NCBI GenBank assembly: GCA_028293565.1
Contig: JAQGON010000211.1
Span: 1 to 39,970 of the forward strand
Length of the DNA: 39,970 bases
Source of the DNA: Verrucomicrobiota bacterium
GTDB taxonomy: Bacteria > Verrucomicrobiota > Verrucomicrobiia > Opitutales > Opitutaceae
Direction of reading: 5' to 3'
In this document: piece after piece, positions 1-8,614 of the stretch
Layout: each line of letters opens with the position of its first letter
Position numbering within the stretch: the stretch's first letter is position 1
Translations under genes and position numbers: made by a program
Notes under the pieces: generated by a model
Told to the model about the DNA's origin: nothing
Database searches by the model: none
The model's input: the letters and a program-made list of their open reading frames with translations, nothing else

Positions 1-2010
1 GAACCCGAGGCGCCGAGCACCACCGTGTCGATCACGTCGCTCGTCCCCTACTCTAAGGAACCCGACACCGCGGCCAACCGCCTGAAGGAGCTGCCCCGCA
101 GCATCGCGCTTTCGATCCTGAACCGCCGCTTCTCGGAACTGGCCAAGAAGGAGAACGCCCCCTTCAGCAGCGCGAGCGCAGGCGTCGCGGAAGATTTTGA
201 CTTTCTGCGCGAGGCGTCCGTCGACCTGAACTGCAAGCCCGACCAATGGCCGGCCGCCCTCACGGCCGGCGAACAGGAACTCCGCCGCGCGCTGGAACAC
301 GGGTTTACCGCGGCCGAGCTGACGGAAGTGGTTTCCACCTACCGCAATTCTCTCGAGCAGGCGGTGAAGACCGCGGCGACGCGGCGGTCGGACGGTCTCG
401 CCGAGGACATCGCCGACAGCATCCTCCACGACGAGGTCTTCACGTCGCCGGCCGACGATCTCGCCTTGTACGGACCCGCCCTTGCCGGGCTCACCGTCGC
501 GGATTGCGAGGCAGCGCTCAGAAAGGCTTTCCGCGCGCCCGGGCGTTACGTCCTCGTCGCCGGCAACGCGAAGATCGACGGCGACGCCAACGCCGCCATC
601 GCCGCCGCGTATTCCCAGTCGGGCCGGGTCGCCGTCGCCCCGCCTGCCGCCGCCGCCGAACTCGCCTGGGGCTACGCCGATTTCGGGCCGGCGGGAAAAG
701 TCGTGAAACGCACGCACGTCAGCGACCTCGATCTTGAGCTCATCACGTTCGCCAACGGCGTCCGCCTCAATTTGAAGAAAACCGATTTCGAGGCGGGCAC
801 CATCCGGCTGCTGGCACGCGTGGGCAACGGGTCGATCACGGAGCCGCCGGACCAGCCTGGGCTCGCGGGTCTCGCCAACGGCACGTTCGACGCCGGCGGA
901 TTGGGCCGGCACAGCGCCGACGATCTCCGCCGCATCACCGCGGGCAAAAACGTCGGCGCGCGCTTCGAGACCGGCACCGACGCCTTCGACGTGCGCGGCG
1001 TCACCACGCGCGAGGACCTGGCGTTCGAACTTCAGCTCATGGCGGCGAAATTGACCGATGCCGGCTACCGGCCGGAAGCGCTGCGCCAGGCGCGCAAGGG
1101 CATCGACCAGCTCTATCTCGGATTCCAGCACACGCCGAACGGCCCCTTCGCCACCGAGGTCGCGCGGCTGCTCGCCGGCGGCGATTCCCGTTTTTTCCTT
1201 CCGCCCAAGGAGGTCATGATCGCGCGCAACCTCGACGAAATCCGCGCCTGGCTTTCGCCCCAGCTGGCCCATGGCGCGCTCGAGATTTCCGTCGTCGGGG
1301 ACATCGACATCGACGCCACCATCGACGCCGTGGCCTCGACGATGGGGGCGCTGCCCCCCCGCGAGGCCAGGCCGTCCCTGACCGACCTCAAGCACGTCGC
1401 CTTTCCCGCCCAGCCGTTCACCCGGGATTTCGCCATCGATTCCGAGATTCCCAAGGGCGTCGTCCGCATCTACTGGCCCTCGACCGACGCCCTCGACGTG
1501 AAACGCGCGCGGCGCATGAACCTGTTGGCAAGCGTCCTGAACGACCGGCTGCGCGTGAAGCTCCGCGAGGAACTGCACGAGACCTACTCGCCCGACGCCT
1601 CCAGCAATCCCAGCGAGGTTTTTCCGGAATACGGTTACTTCACCGCCAGCGTCGACGTCGCGCCGGCGTCGGCTCCGCGGATCATCGAGCTGGTGCTTTC
1701 CATCGGCGACGATCTCTCCCGGAACGGCGTGACGGACGACGAGCTCGTCCGCGCCAAACAGCCCGCGATGACCAAGATCAACGAATCGCTCCGGGTGAAC
1801 GGGTACTGGCTGAACAGCGTGCTCGGGCGCGCGCAGGAAAAACCCGAGGTGCTGGACTGGTGCCGCGGGCGGCTCGCGGATTTTCAATCCATCACCGCCG
1901 CGGACCTGGGCGCGCTCGCGAAAATCTACCTGCCCCGGGAGCGGGCCTCGCGCGCGACGGTCCTGCCGGCCGCTCCGCCGGCGGGTGGGTCTTCAGCGGC
2001 GGGCCGTTAG
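1..2010 (+). CDS. M16 family zinc peptidase, C-terminal part (5' end outside window)
   Basis: The reading frame is open from base 1, so the gene begins upstream of the window; the GTG at 25 is internal. The visible 669 residues look like the non-catalytic lobes of an M16 (pitrilysin/insulinase-type) peptidase. The last third has the hallmark segment LNDRLRVKLREELHETYSPD (around bases 1540-1605), equivalent to the R/Y region of the C-terminal M16 domain that helps bind substrate in the closed chamber. The HxxEH zinc site of the N-terminal domain is not visible and must lie upstream if present. The Ala/Pro/Gly-rich tail ends at TAG 2008-2010. Members of this family in Gram-negative bacteria are commonly periplasmic; location cannot be judged without the N-terminus. 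The 3' end overlaps a convergent small gene by 18 bases. Family assignment is firm; substrate is unknown. Confidence 0.88.
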   Translation, partial: EPEAPSTTVSITSLVPYSKEPDTAANRLKELPRSIALSILNRRFSELAKKENAPFSSASAGVAEDFDFLREASVDLNCKPDQWPAALTAGEQELRRALEHGFTAAELTEVVSTYRNSLEQAVKTAATRRSDGLAEDIADSILHDEVFTSPADDLALYGPALAGLTVADCEAALRKAFRAPGRYVLVAGNAKIDGDANAAIAAAYSQSGRVAVAPPAAAAELAWGYADFGPAGKVVKRTHVSDLDLELITFANGVRLNLKKTDFEAGTIRLLARVGNGSITEPPDQPGLAGLANGTFDAGGLGRHSADDLRRITAGKNVGARFETGTDAFDVRGVTTREDLAFELQLMAAKLTDAGYRPEALRQARKGIDQLYLGFQHTPNGPFATEVARLLAGGDSRFFLPPKEVMIARNLDEIRAWLSPQLAHGALEISVVGDIDIDATIDAVASTMGALPPREARPSLTDLKHVAFPAQPFTRDFAIDSEIPKGVVRIYWPSTDALDVKRARRMNLLASVLNDRLRVKLREELHETYSPDASSNPSEVFPEYGYFTASVDVAPASAPRIIELVLSIGDDLSRNGVTDDELVRAKQPAMTKINESLRVNGYWLNSVLGRAQEKPEVLDWCRGRLADFQSITAADLGALAKIYLPRERASRATVLPAAPPAGGSSAAGR

Positions 2011-2337
2011 CCGCGCGAGAATCAGGTCGCGCAGCGGCGGCTCGAGCGAGCCGCTGTGCGACTCGAAAAGTTTGGTCAGTTCGGCCCACGGCACGCGGCC
2101 GTTGGGCACGATGATGGGCGTCTCGTTCTTGAGCGGCGTGCTGTCACCTTCGTCGATCCGCCCGTGGGCAAACCCGCGCCCGCGCCGCCACGTCAGCGCG
2201 TGCGCGTCGCGGCAGAGCTGAAATCCGGCGACTTCGTTTTTGTCGTCGAGCCAGACAATGAGGTCGAGCCCGTCGCCCTCGAACCAGCGGCGCTGCTGGC
2301 CGGGTTCCTGGCGGACGCTGCGATGTTCCTGAAACAC
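1993..2337 (-). CDS. Small conserved protein of unknown function (114 aa)
   Basis: The 114-residue product starts MFQEHRSVRQEPGQQRRWF and has a well-formed mix of hydrophobic and charged residues (DLIVWLDDKNEVAGFQLC, then ALTWRRGRGFAHGRIDEGD). This is unlike the Arg/Ala/Pro-rich shadows typical of this G+C content. No signal peptide, membrane segment or known catalytic motif is seen. I recall similar short proteins in other Gram-negative bacteria but cannot name a function. It converges on the M16 peptidase gene and their 3' ends overlap by 18 bases. It lies downstream of fabF on the same strand with a gap of about 100 bases, so it could be co-transcribed with tetR-fabF. Protein-like composition is the main support. 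Confidence 0.65.
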   Translation of the reverse strand: MFQEHRSVRQEPGQQRRWFEGDGLDLIVWLDDKNEVAGFQLCRDAHALTWRRGRGFAHGRIDEGDSTPLKNETPIIVPNGRVPWAELTKLFESHSGSLEPPLRDLILARLTARR

Positions 2338-2439
2338 GCCTCACGATGGCCAACCTGCGCCGCCTCCGCAAATCGGAACACGCGGCCCGCTCATTGCCGG
2401 AGAACACCGGGAGTTCGCCGAAGCCACGATCGGAATCGC

Positions 2440-3765
2440 TCACATCCGGCTCACCACCAGCGACGCATTCGTGCCGCCGAAGCCGAAGCTGTTCGCGAGG
2501 GCGGCGCGCACGGTCCTTTTCACCGCGGTGTGCGGAGTGAAGTTCAACCCGGTCGCCGCGCAGGCGGGGTCGAGATTCGTCAGGTTGATCGTCGGCGGGA
2601 CGATCCCGTCGCGGATCGCCAGCACGCCCGCCATCAGGCCCATCGCGCCGGCTCCGCCGAGGAGATGGCCGGTCATCGACTTCACGGCGCTGACCTGCAG
2701 CGCCGCCTTGTTCGCGGAAAAAACCGCCGCGATCGCCGTCGCCTCCTCGCCGTCGCCGCCCGGAGTGGACGTCGCATGCGCGGAAACGTAGTCGATCTCC
2801 GACGGATCCAGCCCGGCCCTGGCCAGCGCGAGCCGCATCGCGCGCGCGGAACCCTCCGCGCCCGGCGCGAGCGAGGAAAGATGAAATGCATCCGCCGACG
2901 CTCCGTAACCGCGCAGCTCGGCGTGGATCCGCGCCCCGCGTTTCACAGCGTGACCGTGCTCCTCGAGCACGAAGACCACCGCGCCTTCGGAGAGGACGAA
3001 GCCGTCGCGATCGCGGTCGTAGGGACGCGACGCCTCCTTCGGCGCCTCGTTGCGCGTGGACAGCGCGCGCATCTGCGCAAATGCGCCGATCGCCAGCGGA
3101 GTCACGGTCGACTCCGCGCCGCCGGCGATCATCACGTCGGCATCCCCGCGCGCGATCGCCGCCGCGGCCTCGCCGATCGCATGACCGCTGGTCGCGCAGG
3201 CCGAGGCCACGCTCATGTTGGGCCCGCGAAAATCCAGCAGCAGGCTCACCTGTCCTGCCAGCAGGTTGGGCGCGATCTGGATGATGAAAAAGGGCGAGAT
3301 ACGCCGGTAGCCGCCGGCTTTCCAGGTGTCGTGCATCGCCTCCATTTCCGGCAAGCCGCCAAGCCCGACGCCGAGGTTGACCCCCATCCGCTCCGCATCG
3401 AGGTGCAGCCGGTGGGCGTCGATTCCCGAATCGGCATAAGCCTCGACGGAGGCGGCCGCGCCGAGGTGCGTGAAGCGGCCGAATTTTTTCACGTCCTTCG
3501 GGTTCAGCACCTGTGACAGCGGCTCGGCCTCTTTTCCGCGCGGATGCAACGGCGCGGCCAGCGCCCGCGTCGGATCGAAATCCCGGACCTCGCCGGCGAT
3601 CCGCGCGGCGCAGCCGGTGGCGTCAAACCGGGTGATCGGCCCCAGCCCGCTGCGCCCGGCGATGAGCGCGGCCCAGGTGTCGGCCACGGAATTTCCGCAG
3701 GGCGTGACTGCGCCCATGCCGGTGATCACCACGCGGCGGGCGGACGAAGGGAGGGAGGTGTTCAT
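2440..3765 (-). CDS. fabF: 3-oxoacyl-[acyl-carrier-protein] synthase II (KAS II)
   Basis: Condensing enzyme of type II fatty-acid synthesis; it elongates acyl-ACP with malonyl-ACP in the cytoplasm. The 441-residue product has the whole thiolase-fold signature: RRVVITGMGAVTPCG at 10-24, active-site Cys190 in SVASACATSGHAIG, His330 in SAHATSTPGGD, Lys362 and His367 in VKSMTGHLLGGAG, and the C-terminal NSFGFGGTNASLV loop. It is slightly longer than typical FabF (about 412) because of an insertion near residues 72-90 after FDPTRAL. It starts inside the stop codon of the upstream tetR gene (ATGA overlap, 3762-3765), so translation is probably coupled. Being the second gene behind a TetR regulator suggests a dedicated or stress-responsive KAS paralog rather than the main housekeeping fabF (inference). 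No ACP gene is adjacent. Confidence 0.93.
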   Translation of the reverse strand: MNTSLPSSARRVVITGMGAVTPCGNSVADTWAALIAGRSGLGPITRFDATGCAARIAGEVRDFDPTRALAAPLHPRGKEAEPLSQVLNPKDVKKFGRFTHLGAAASVEAYADSGIDAHRLHLDAERMGVNLGVGLGGLPEMEAMHDTWKAGGYRRISPFFIIQIAPNLLAGQVSLLLDFRGPNMSVASACATSGHAIGEAAAAIARGDADVMIAGGAESTVTPLAIGAFAQMRALSTRNEAPKEASRPYDRDRDGFVLSEGAVVFVLEEHGHAVKRGARIHAELRGYGASADAFHLSSLAPGAEGSARAMRLALARAGLDPSEIDYVSAHATSTPGGDGEEATAIAAVFSANKAALQVSAVKSMTGHLLGGAGAMGLMAGVLAIRDGIVPPTINLTNLDPACAATGLNFTPHTAVKRTVRAALANSFGFGGTNASLVVSRM

Positions 3766-4352
3766 GAAAGAGTGGAAAAGGTGCGCCGCAGCATCCGGCG
3801 GCTCGAGGCGAGCAGTGCGTCGCTCCGCGCCAGATCGTCGGTGGCCCGCGCGAAGATCAGCGCACCGACCAGCGAACTCATCAAATGTGTCACCCGATCC
3901 CGGTTTTCCTCCGGATCGCGCGCCAGGCGGAGCGTGTCGCAGAGGCGGTCAATGTGCCGGATGAAACCGCACGCATATCCGGCGCGCGCCGGCCCGGTCA
4001 GCCGTCCCATGTCCGCGCCCACCGCCACAATCAGGCAGCCCGAGCCGCGGTTGTCGCGATGCCGCGGGGAAAGATAACTGTCGATCAGCAGCCGCGCCCG
4101 TTTGGCCGCCGTCGGCTGCGCGGCGATGCGCCCGAGATTTACCACCGCCTCGTCGAATGCCTCGACGCACGCCTCCGCGACCAGCTCGGACTTGTCGCGA
4201 AAGTGCGCATAAAATCCGCCATGCGTCAGCCCCGCGCGCCGCATCACCTCGTCGACGCCGGTGCTTTCCACGCCGCGCTCCCGGAACGCCGCGCTCGCCA
4301 CCGCGACAATGCGCCGCCTCGTCGTCTGCTTGTGATCTGCGGCGTAACGCAT
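3762..4352 (-). CDS. TetR/AcrR family transcriptional regulator
   Basis: The product begins MRYAADHKQTTRRRIV, followed by a canonical TetR helix-turn-helix (about residues 31-51, TGVDEVMRRAGLTHGGFYAHF) and an all-helical C-terminal ligand/dimerisation domain. Another ATG three codons upstream (4361) would add MIS. I prefer 4352 because relatives start with MRYA and because it leaves a longer leader after the predicted promoter. Its stop overlaps the fabF start by 4 bases, so the two form an operon. A perfect 6-bp inverted repeat with a 2-base spacer lies just upstream (4366-4379), overlapping the predicted -10 box, as expected for autorepression. The ligand is unknown; a fatty acid or acyl-CoA would suit the fabF partner, but that is a guess. 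Confidence 0.88.
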   Translation of the reverse strand: MRYAADHKQTTRRRIVAVASAAFRERGVESTGVDEVMRRAGLTHGGFYAHFRDKSELVAEACVEAFDEAVVNLGRIAAQPTAAKRARLLIDSYLSPRHRDNRGSGCLIVAVGADMGRLTGPARAGYACGFIRHIDRLCDTLRLARDPEENRDRVTHLMSSLVGALIFARATDDLARSDALLASSRRMLRRTFSTLS

Positions 4353-4365
4353 GGAAATCATTCAA

Positions 4366-4379
4366 ATGACGCTCGTCAT
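4366..4379 (-). promoter_or_regulatory. Predicted TetR-family operator upstream of the tetR-fabF operon
   Basis: ATGACGCTCGTCAT is a perfect inverted repeat of ATGACG with a 2-base centre. It sits 14 bases before the chosen tetR start and overlaps the predicted -10 hexamer by 2 bases. Position, symmetry and the neighbouring regulator gene suggest autoregulation. Confidence 0.55.
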
Positions 4380-4405
4380 ACTAATGAGCAAGCCGGATTT
4401 ATCAA
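4378..4405 (-). promoter_or_regulatory. Predicted sigma70-type promoter of tetR-fabF
   Basis: On the minus strand, TTGATA (4400-4405) is followed after 16 bases by TAGTAT (4378-4383). The expected start point is about 4371, inside the operator palindrome. The -35 box matches five of six consensus bases; the -10 box matches four. Confidence 0.4.
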
Positions 4406-4545
4406 AAATGACAGGCCTGCTAAACGTTTCGTAACAAGGGCGATACATCCCATCGGCGCGATGCGACCCATCGCAAGCCGCTCGGAACCCGGCCCCGCAC
4501 TCCGCCATTGCCCTCCGGTGGGCCGGACTCTTTGCTGACCGCCCT

Positions 4546-5076
4546 TTGAATACGCCGCAGCTTCACGCTTACTGGCGAATGGCGTACATTGAGGCGCCGC
4601 GCTATCCTTCGGAACTGAAACTGCCGTTCTCGGAGTTGCCGACAATCGGGGACGATCGGAAAGCCCTGATCGTTCACCGCTCGAAATACACATACCTCCT
4701 GTTGAATCGCTTTCCCTATAATCCAGGACACCTGCTGGCCGTTCCCTTTCGCGACGTGTCGAACCTGGAGGATCTCAAACCCGCCGAGCGCGCCGATCTC
4801 ATGGAGGAAATCGTGGTCGCCCGGCAGATGCTGCACGCCGCCGTGAAGCCCAACGGCTTCAACGTCGGCTTCAATCTCGGCACCGCCGCCGGCGGCAGCA
4901 TCTCCCACCTGCACGGCCACGTCGTGCCGCGCTGGAACGGGGACAATAATTTCATGCCCGTCCTCGGCCACACCCGCGTGCTTCCCCAATCGCTCGACGC
5001 CATGTGGGAGCGCCTCGCCGGCGACAAGAAAACGCTGCACCTCGCCAAACCGAAACTCCGCCGGCGCAGGACCTGA
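4546..5076 (+). CDS. HIT-family nucleotide hydrolase/transferase (Ap4A hydrolase-like)
   Basis: Histidine-triad protein of the Fhit/Ap4A-phosphorylase-like branch, which acts on dinucleoside polyphosphates or nucleotidyl conjugates. The triad is H121-L-H123-G-H125 in SHLHGHVVPRW. Upstream are the conserved LLLNRFPYNPGHLLAVPFR strand-loop (51-69) and GFNVGFNLGTAAGGS (104-118). The chosen start is TTG 4546, because LHAYWRMAYIEAP before the first ATG (4579) is conserved in relatives I recall. No clear Shine-Dalgarno site precedes it. The length (176 aa) fits the family. It is the first gene of a plus-strand group running into phoH, from which it is separated by 57 bases containing a heptamer repeat. 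Confidence 0.88.
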   Translation: MNTPQLHAYWRMAYIEAPRYPSELKLPFSELPTIGDDRKALIVHRSKYTYLLLNRFPYNPGHLLAVPFRDVSNLEDLKPAERADLMEEIVVARQMLHAAVKPNGFNVGFNLGTAAGGSISHLHGHVVPRWNGDNNFMPVLGHTRVLPQSLDAMWERLAGDKKTLHLAKPKLRRRRT

Positions 5077-5095
5077 CGGAGATCCGAAGGCGAAC

Positions 5096-5130
5096 CCGAA
5101 CTGCGATCTCCGAACTGCGAACTGCGATTC
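5096..5130 (+). repeat. Degenerate 7-nt repeat array (5 units)
   Basis: Units in register: CCGAACT, GCGATCT, CCGAACT, GCGAACT, GCGATTC. They fill most of the spacer between the HIT gene and phoH, ending three bases before the phoH ATG. Similar 7-nt arrays occur at 6149, 12287 and 31299. Confidence 0.6.
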
Positions 5131-5133
5131 GTC

Positions 5134-6144
5134 ATGCCGAGCAAAACGCTCCACTTCCCCAGCCCGCGGCACCTCCACTCCCTCTACGCCGGACGCGAGG
5201 AAAACCTCGCGCACGCCGAGCGCATGCTGGGCGTGAAACTCGTGACGCGCGACGAATGGCTGAAGATCGAGCCGCCGACCGGCACGAGCGCGGCCGACGC
5301 GGTGGAACCCATCCGCCGCACGGAAGACCTCTTCAATTTCCTCAACGAAGCGCGCGGACAGGGCATGACCATCCGGACTCCGGATTTCCACCGGATCACC
5401 GACGGCTTCGCGCGCGGGGAGGGCGACCAGATGCGCGCGCTCATCGACGAGCCGCTCGTCATCTCCACCAATCGCAAGAGCATCGTCCCGAAAACGCTTG
5501 GGCAGAAACTCTACCTCCAGTCGATGCTGGCCCACCCCATCGTGTTCGGCATCGGCCCCGCCGGCACCGGCAAGACCTACCTCGCCATGGCCGCCGCCGT
5601 GTCCGCCTTGCTGCGCAACCAGGTCGAGCGGATCATCCTCACCCGCCCCGCCGTCGAGGCGGGCGAAACCCTCGGTTTCCTCCCGGGCGACCTGCGCGAA
5701 AAAATCCTGCCCTACCTTCGTCCGCTGTACGATGCCCTGGGCGACATGCTCGATCCCGAGGACACCAGCCGGCTCACCGAAAAAGGCGTCATCGAGATCG
5801 CCCCGCTCGCCTACATGCGCGGACGCACGCTGTCGCGGAGCTTCGTCGTCCTCGACGAGGCCCAGAATACCACCCCCGAGCAGATGATGATGTTCCTCAC
5901 GCGCCTGGGCGAAGACTCGCGCATGGTGGTCACCGGCGACATCACCCAGATCGACCTGCCGCGTTCAAAGCAGAGCGGGCTTCTCGAGGTCCGCCACATT
6001 CTCGCCGACATCCCGGGCATCGATTTCCACACCTTCAGCGGCGCCGACGTGGTGCGGCATCCGCTCGTCGGCCGGATCATCGCCGCCTACGACGCCTACC
6101 GGAACCCGATGAACACCGAAAACGGCGCCGCGCCGAAACCGTAG
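5134..6144 (+). CDS. phoH: PhoH-family ATPase
   Basis: Cytoplasmic P-loop NTPase of the PhoH/PhoH-like family. The 336-residue protein has Walker A GPAGTGKT at 141-148, Walker B VVLDEAQN at 238-245, the GDITQIDLP sensor segment and the conserved GFLPGDLREK loop (181-190). The N-terminal ~110 residues resemble the KH-like extension found in PhoH proteins next to ybeY. Members encoded with ybeY and a PgpH-type gene are thought to act in RNA metabolism or ribosome maturation; the precise activity is not established. It lies 31 bases upstream of pgpH and two genes upstream of ybeY, an order conserved in many bacteria, so co-transcription is likely. Confidence 0.95.
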   Translation: MPSKTLHFPSPRHLHSLYAGREENLAHAERMLGVKLVTRDEWLKIEPPTGTSAADAVEPIRRTEDLFNFLNEARGQGMTIRTPDFHRITDGFARGEGDQMRALIDEPLVISTNRKSIVPKTLGQKLYLQSMLAHPIVFGIGPAGTGKTYLAMAAAVSALLRNQVERIILTRPAVEAGETLGFLPGDLREKILPYLRPLYDALGDMLDPEDTSRLTEKGVIEIAPLAYMRGRTLSRSFVVLDEAQNTTPEQMMMFLTRLGEDSRMVVTGDITQIDLPRSKQSGLLEVRHILADIPGIDFHTFSGADVVRHPLVGRIIAAYDAYRNPMNTENGAAPKP

Positions 6145-6148
6145 CCTC

Positions 6149-6175
6149 TCCGCCGTCCGCCATCCGCAACTTCCG
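6149..6175 (+). repeat. Degenerate 7-nt repeat array (3-4 units)
   Basis: TCCGCCG, TCCGCCA and TCCGCAA, then a partial unit, fill the gap between the phoH stop and the pgpH ATG. The unit type is close to the array that ends pyrR at 31299. Confidence 0.5.
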
Positions 6176-8554
6176 ATGTCCGTTCGCAACCAGCTCAAGC
6201 TCATCGTCGGCGGCCTCAGCGCCCGCCGGGCGGGCCGGCCGGCGCGCGTGAACCAGGCCACCCGCGAGTTCTTCGATCGCAGCCGCGCCGTCGCGATGCT
6301 GATCTTTTTTGCGACGGTGACGTCGATCGTCGTCATCAGCTCCGCCGGCCTCACCACGCTGAACGTCCCGGTGCTCCCGAATCAGGTCGCGACGACGCGT
6401 GTCGTCGCGGGCGCGGCCTTCTCCTACGAGAGCGCCGAGAAGACGAACGCCCTGCGCGAGCAGTTCTCCAACCGGGTCCCTCCGATCTACCGCATCGATG
6501 GGGAGCCGTTCCGGAAATTCGAGGCCGCGGCGCGCGACCTTCTCGTCAATCTCGAGCTGTTCGAGCGCGCGCACCCGGACCGCACCCCGGTGATGGGCAG
6601 TCGCCGCGCGGACCTCACGCCCGTGGTCGAGGCCTTCAACGCCCGGGGGCCCTACAATGCCAGTGTCGACGACGTCGCGGCCGTGCTCTCGGCGGGCGAT
6701 GCCAAGGTCCGCTCCGCCCTCTTCGAGAACGGGCTCGCCGCCCTGCGCGATCTCGCCGTCGAAGGCGTGCATGACGACAGCCTCGGCGGCGCCGGCCCCG
6801 GGAGCGTCACGGTTTTCCAGATCGCGCGGCCGAGCGGGAATATCGCGTCGCGCCCGGTCCAGTCGCTCGAGGAGGCCATGACCTTCCTCCGCGTCAACCT
6901 GGCTGTCGAAGGTCTTCCGCGCCCGAGCTCGCTCGCACTCTTCCGGCTCTTCCGTCTCGGGCTGGCGCCGAACGTGGTGTTCGACCCGGAGGCGACGCGG
7001 CGGCGCGAGGCCGAGACCGTCCGCCAGATGAAGCCCGTGATCGTGAACGTCGCGCGCGGCCAGACCATCGTCGAACCCGGCGAGCGCGTGACACCCGAGC
7101 AGCACGAGATGCTGATGGCGCACCGACGCTATGTGCGCGAGCACACCGACTCCGATTTCGCGGAAAACCTCACGCTGTTCGGCCGCATCCTCCTCGTCTT
7201 CGCGATGGTGATCGCCAGCGTGCTCTACATCCGGCTCGAGGATCGCGAGACCCTGCAGAGCAACGGGCGCCTGGGCCTCCTCGCGCTGGTCGTGATCGCG
7301 AATCTCGCGCTGGTCCGCCTGGTTTATTCGATCGGCGGCCTGGATTTCTTCATCCACGACGGATCGTGGGCGTCGACGCTGCCCTACGTCGCGCCGACGG
7401 CCCTCGCGCCGCTGATCGTCGCGATCCTGATCGACGCGGGCTCGGCGATTTTCATGGCGCTCCTGATCTCGATCTTCACCGGGATCATCTATGGCAACCG
7501 CCTCGACCTGATCGTGCTGACGTTCCTCGCGTCGATGGTGGCGATCTTCGGCTGCCGCGAGGTCCACCGTCGCAGCCGGGTCGTCCGCGCCGCGGCGGCC
7601 GGCGGCCTGACCCTCGCCATTTTTGCCCTGCCCCTCGGGTTCGCCGACCAGGTGCCGCTCGCGACCCTGCTCCGGCAGATGACCGCCGGGCTCGCGAACG
7701 GCATCCTCACCGGCATGGCGGTGGTGGGCGTGCTGCCCGTCCTCGAATCGCTCTTCAAGCGGACCACCGACATCACGCTCCTCGAACTCACGGACTACAA
7801 TCATCCGCTGCTCCGGCTGATGCAGCTCGAGGCGCCCGGGACGTACCACCATTCGCTCGTCGTGGCGCAGCTCGCGGAGAACGCCGCGAACGCGATCGGG
7901 GCCAATCCGTTGCTCGCCCGGGTCTGCGCGCTGTTCCACGACATCGGCAAGACCGCGAATCCCGCGTATTTCACCGAAAACCAGCGCGAACGGATGAGCC
8001 CGCACGACATGCTCCCGCCGGCCGAATCGGCGCGTATCATCAAGCAGCATGTCACCGACGGCGTGGAGCTGGCGCGGCGCCACCATCTTCCGGGCGCGGT
8101 GATCGACGTGATCCAGCAGCACCACGGCACGACGCTCGTGCGGTACTTTTACGCGCGGGCCCTCGCCGCGTCGCGCGCACCTTTTCCCCCGCGTGATGCC
8201 CACGAGACCCAGCACCCGCTCGGCAAGATCGTGACTCCGTCGGTGCCCGACCAGGGCTACCGTTACGACGGCCCGCGGCCGCAGTTCAAGGAAAGCGCCG
8301 TCATCTCGCTCGCCGACGGCACCGAGGCCGCGACCCGGTCCCTCCGCGCCCTCTCGCCGGAACAGCTCGGGCCGCTGATCGAGCGCATCTTCAACGAGCG
8401 GATCGCGGAGGGCCAGCTGGACGAATCGCCGCTGACCCTCGAGGAACTAGCCAAGATCAGGAACAGCTTCCAGTTCACCCTGCTGAACATGCTGCACGCC
8501 CGCCTCGGCGATGCCGCCGCCGACCAGTCCCCGACCAGCGAGGCCAAGGCCTAG
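6176..8554 (+). CDS. pgpH: 7TM-HD domain phosphodiesterase (cyclic di-AMP hydrolase, PgpH/YqfF type)
   Basis: Membrane enzyme that hydrolyses the second messenger c-di-AMP to pApA in characterised relatives (Listeria PgpH). The 792-residue product has one N-terminal membrane helix (about 38-58), a long extracytoplasmic domain (to about 330, the 7TMR-HDED region), a cluster of hydrophobic helices (about 335-560) and a cytoplasmic HD domain. The HD signature is H588-D589-I-G-K in CALFHDIGKTANPAYF, with further metal-binding His in TYHHSL, MSPHDM and QQHHGTT. Full length for the family. It lies between phoH and ybeY. No diadenylate cyclase gene is in the window. The architecture is clear; the exact nucleotide substrate is by homology. 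Confidence 0.92.
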   Translation: MSVRNQLKLIVGGLSARRAGRPARVNQATREFFDRSRAVAMLIFFATVTSIVVISSAGLTTLNVPVLPNQVATTRVVAGAAFSYESAEKTNALREQFSNRVPPIYRIDGEPFRKFEAAARDLLVNLELFERAHPDRTPVMGSRRADLTPVVEAFNARGPYNASVDDVAAVLSAGDAKVRSALFENGLAALRDLAVEGVHDDSLGGAGPGSVTVFQIARPSGNIASRPVQSLEEAMTFLRVNLAVEGLPRPSSLALFRLFRLGLAPNVVFDPEATRRREAETVRQMKPVIVNVARGQTIVEPGERVTPEQHEMLMAHRRYVREHTDSDFAENLTLFGRILLVFAMVIASVLYIRLEDRETLQSNGRLGLLALVVIANLALVRLVYSIGGLDFFIHDGSWASTLPYVAPTALAPLIVAILIDAGSAIFMALLISIFTGIIYGNRLDLIVLTFLASMVAIFGCREVHRRSRVVRAAAAGGLTLAIFALPLGFADQVPLATLLRQMTAGLANGILTGMAVVGVLPVLESLFKRTTDITLLELTDYNHPLLRLMQLEAPGTYHHSLVVAQLAENAANAIGANPLLARVCALFHDIGKTANPAYFTENQRERMSPHDMLPPAESARIIKQHVTDGVELARRHHLPGAVIDVIQQHHGTTLVRYFYARALAASRAPFPPRDAHETQHPLGKIVTPSVPDQGYRYDGPRPQFKESAVISLADGTEAATRSLRALSPEQLGPLIERIFNERIAEGQLDESPLTLEELAKIRNSFQFTLLNMLHARLGDAAADQSPTSEAKA

Positions 8555-8558
8555 GCGG

Positions 8559-8577
8559 CACGGGCATCCTGCCCGTG
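8559..8577. repeat. CACGGG-type intergenic hairpin
   Basis: CACGGGC and GCCCGTG form a perfect 7-bp stem around ATCCT, just after the pgpH stop. It could attenuate transcription into ybeY, but no T-run follows. Same style as the pair at 14841-14948. Confidence 0.6.
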
Positions 8578-8614
8578 GATCCGGCTTCGATCTTCTCCCC
8601 GACTTCCGCCTCCC

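Noticed and set aside
6077-8215. A 712-codon open frame antisense to pgpH
   Set aside because: Charged low-complexity shadow; pgpH on the plus strand has membrane helices and the HD motif.
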